This document shows positions 7,161-7,199 of a DNA stretch of 7,199 nt, one piece after another. A program made the translations under genes and the position numbers. This stretch comes from JADJQU01 sp035490315 (GTDB taxonomy: Bacteria; Planctomycetota; UBA1135; GCA-002686595), in assembly GCA_035490315.1 (NCBI GenBank), contig DATHET010000205.1, positions 1-7,199 on the forward strand, in the 5' to 3' direction. The number at the start of each line of letters is the position of its first letter. Within the stretch, counting starts at the first letter, position 1. The notes below the pieces were generated by a model that made no database searches, had not been told where the DNA came from, and saw only the letters and a program-made list of their open reading frames with translations.

Positions 7161-7199
7161 GTACGGAGTCAGGTGAATTCGTCCGGAGTCGTGCGGCTT

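Noticed and set aside
7164..7190. CGGAGTC repeated twice, 20 bp apart, at the window end.
   Set aside because: Two 7-bp copies only; the window ends before any array could be judged.

Overview
The window is GC-rich bacterial DNA carrying three large protein genes and an intergenic relic of an insertion sequence. A high-GC Gram-negative lineage is likely. The secreted multidomain protein, the membrane-anchored repeat-like protein and the IS630-type relic are the kind of content seen in Planctomycetota and similar environmental phyla. This assignment rests on general resemblance only; there is no rRNA or marker gene to fix it.

Layout. Bases 1-123 lie downstream of the first gene; I see no gene and no convincing terminator there. 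Bases 124-3276 (minus) encode a 1050-residue, probably exported protein of unknown function: an N-terminal beta-rich region, a long alpha-helical middle that looks like an alpha/alpha barrel, and a C-terminal Ig-like region. Its start is anomalous. The only good ribosome binding site serves an ATG at 3292 in another frame, and a one-base difference would join the two into a full signal peptide. Bases 3293-3684 hold no intact gene. They contain that ribosome binding site, the decayed N-terminus of an IS630-family transposase with its own strong Shine-Dalgarno sequence, and a small hairpin just after the next gene. Bases 3685-4869 (minus) encode a complete PLP-dependent class I aminotransferase of the aspartate aminotransferase (I-gamma) type. 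Bases 4870-5106 are a divergent promoter region with a perfect 18-bp palindrome 14 nt upstream of the aminotransferase ATG. Bases 5107-7134 (plus) encode a 675-residue protein with one N-terminal membrane anchor and a large extracytoplasmic part, followed by a short hairpin.

The genes do not form an obvious pathway. The aminotransferase and the membrane protein are divergently transcribed and could share regulation. The 1050-residue gene is separated from the aminotransferase by 392 bp with an IS relic and has a lower, more variable GC content, which suggests a separate, perhaps acquired, unit. I find no CRISPR array, tRNA, rRNA, phage module or recognisable defence system. Very long open frames antisense to the genes are explained by GC-rich codon usage.
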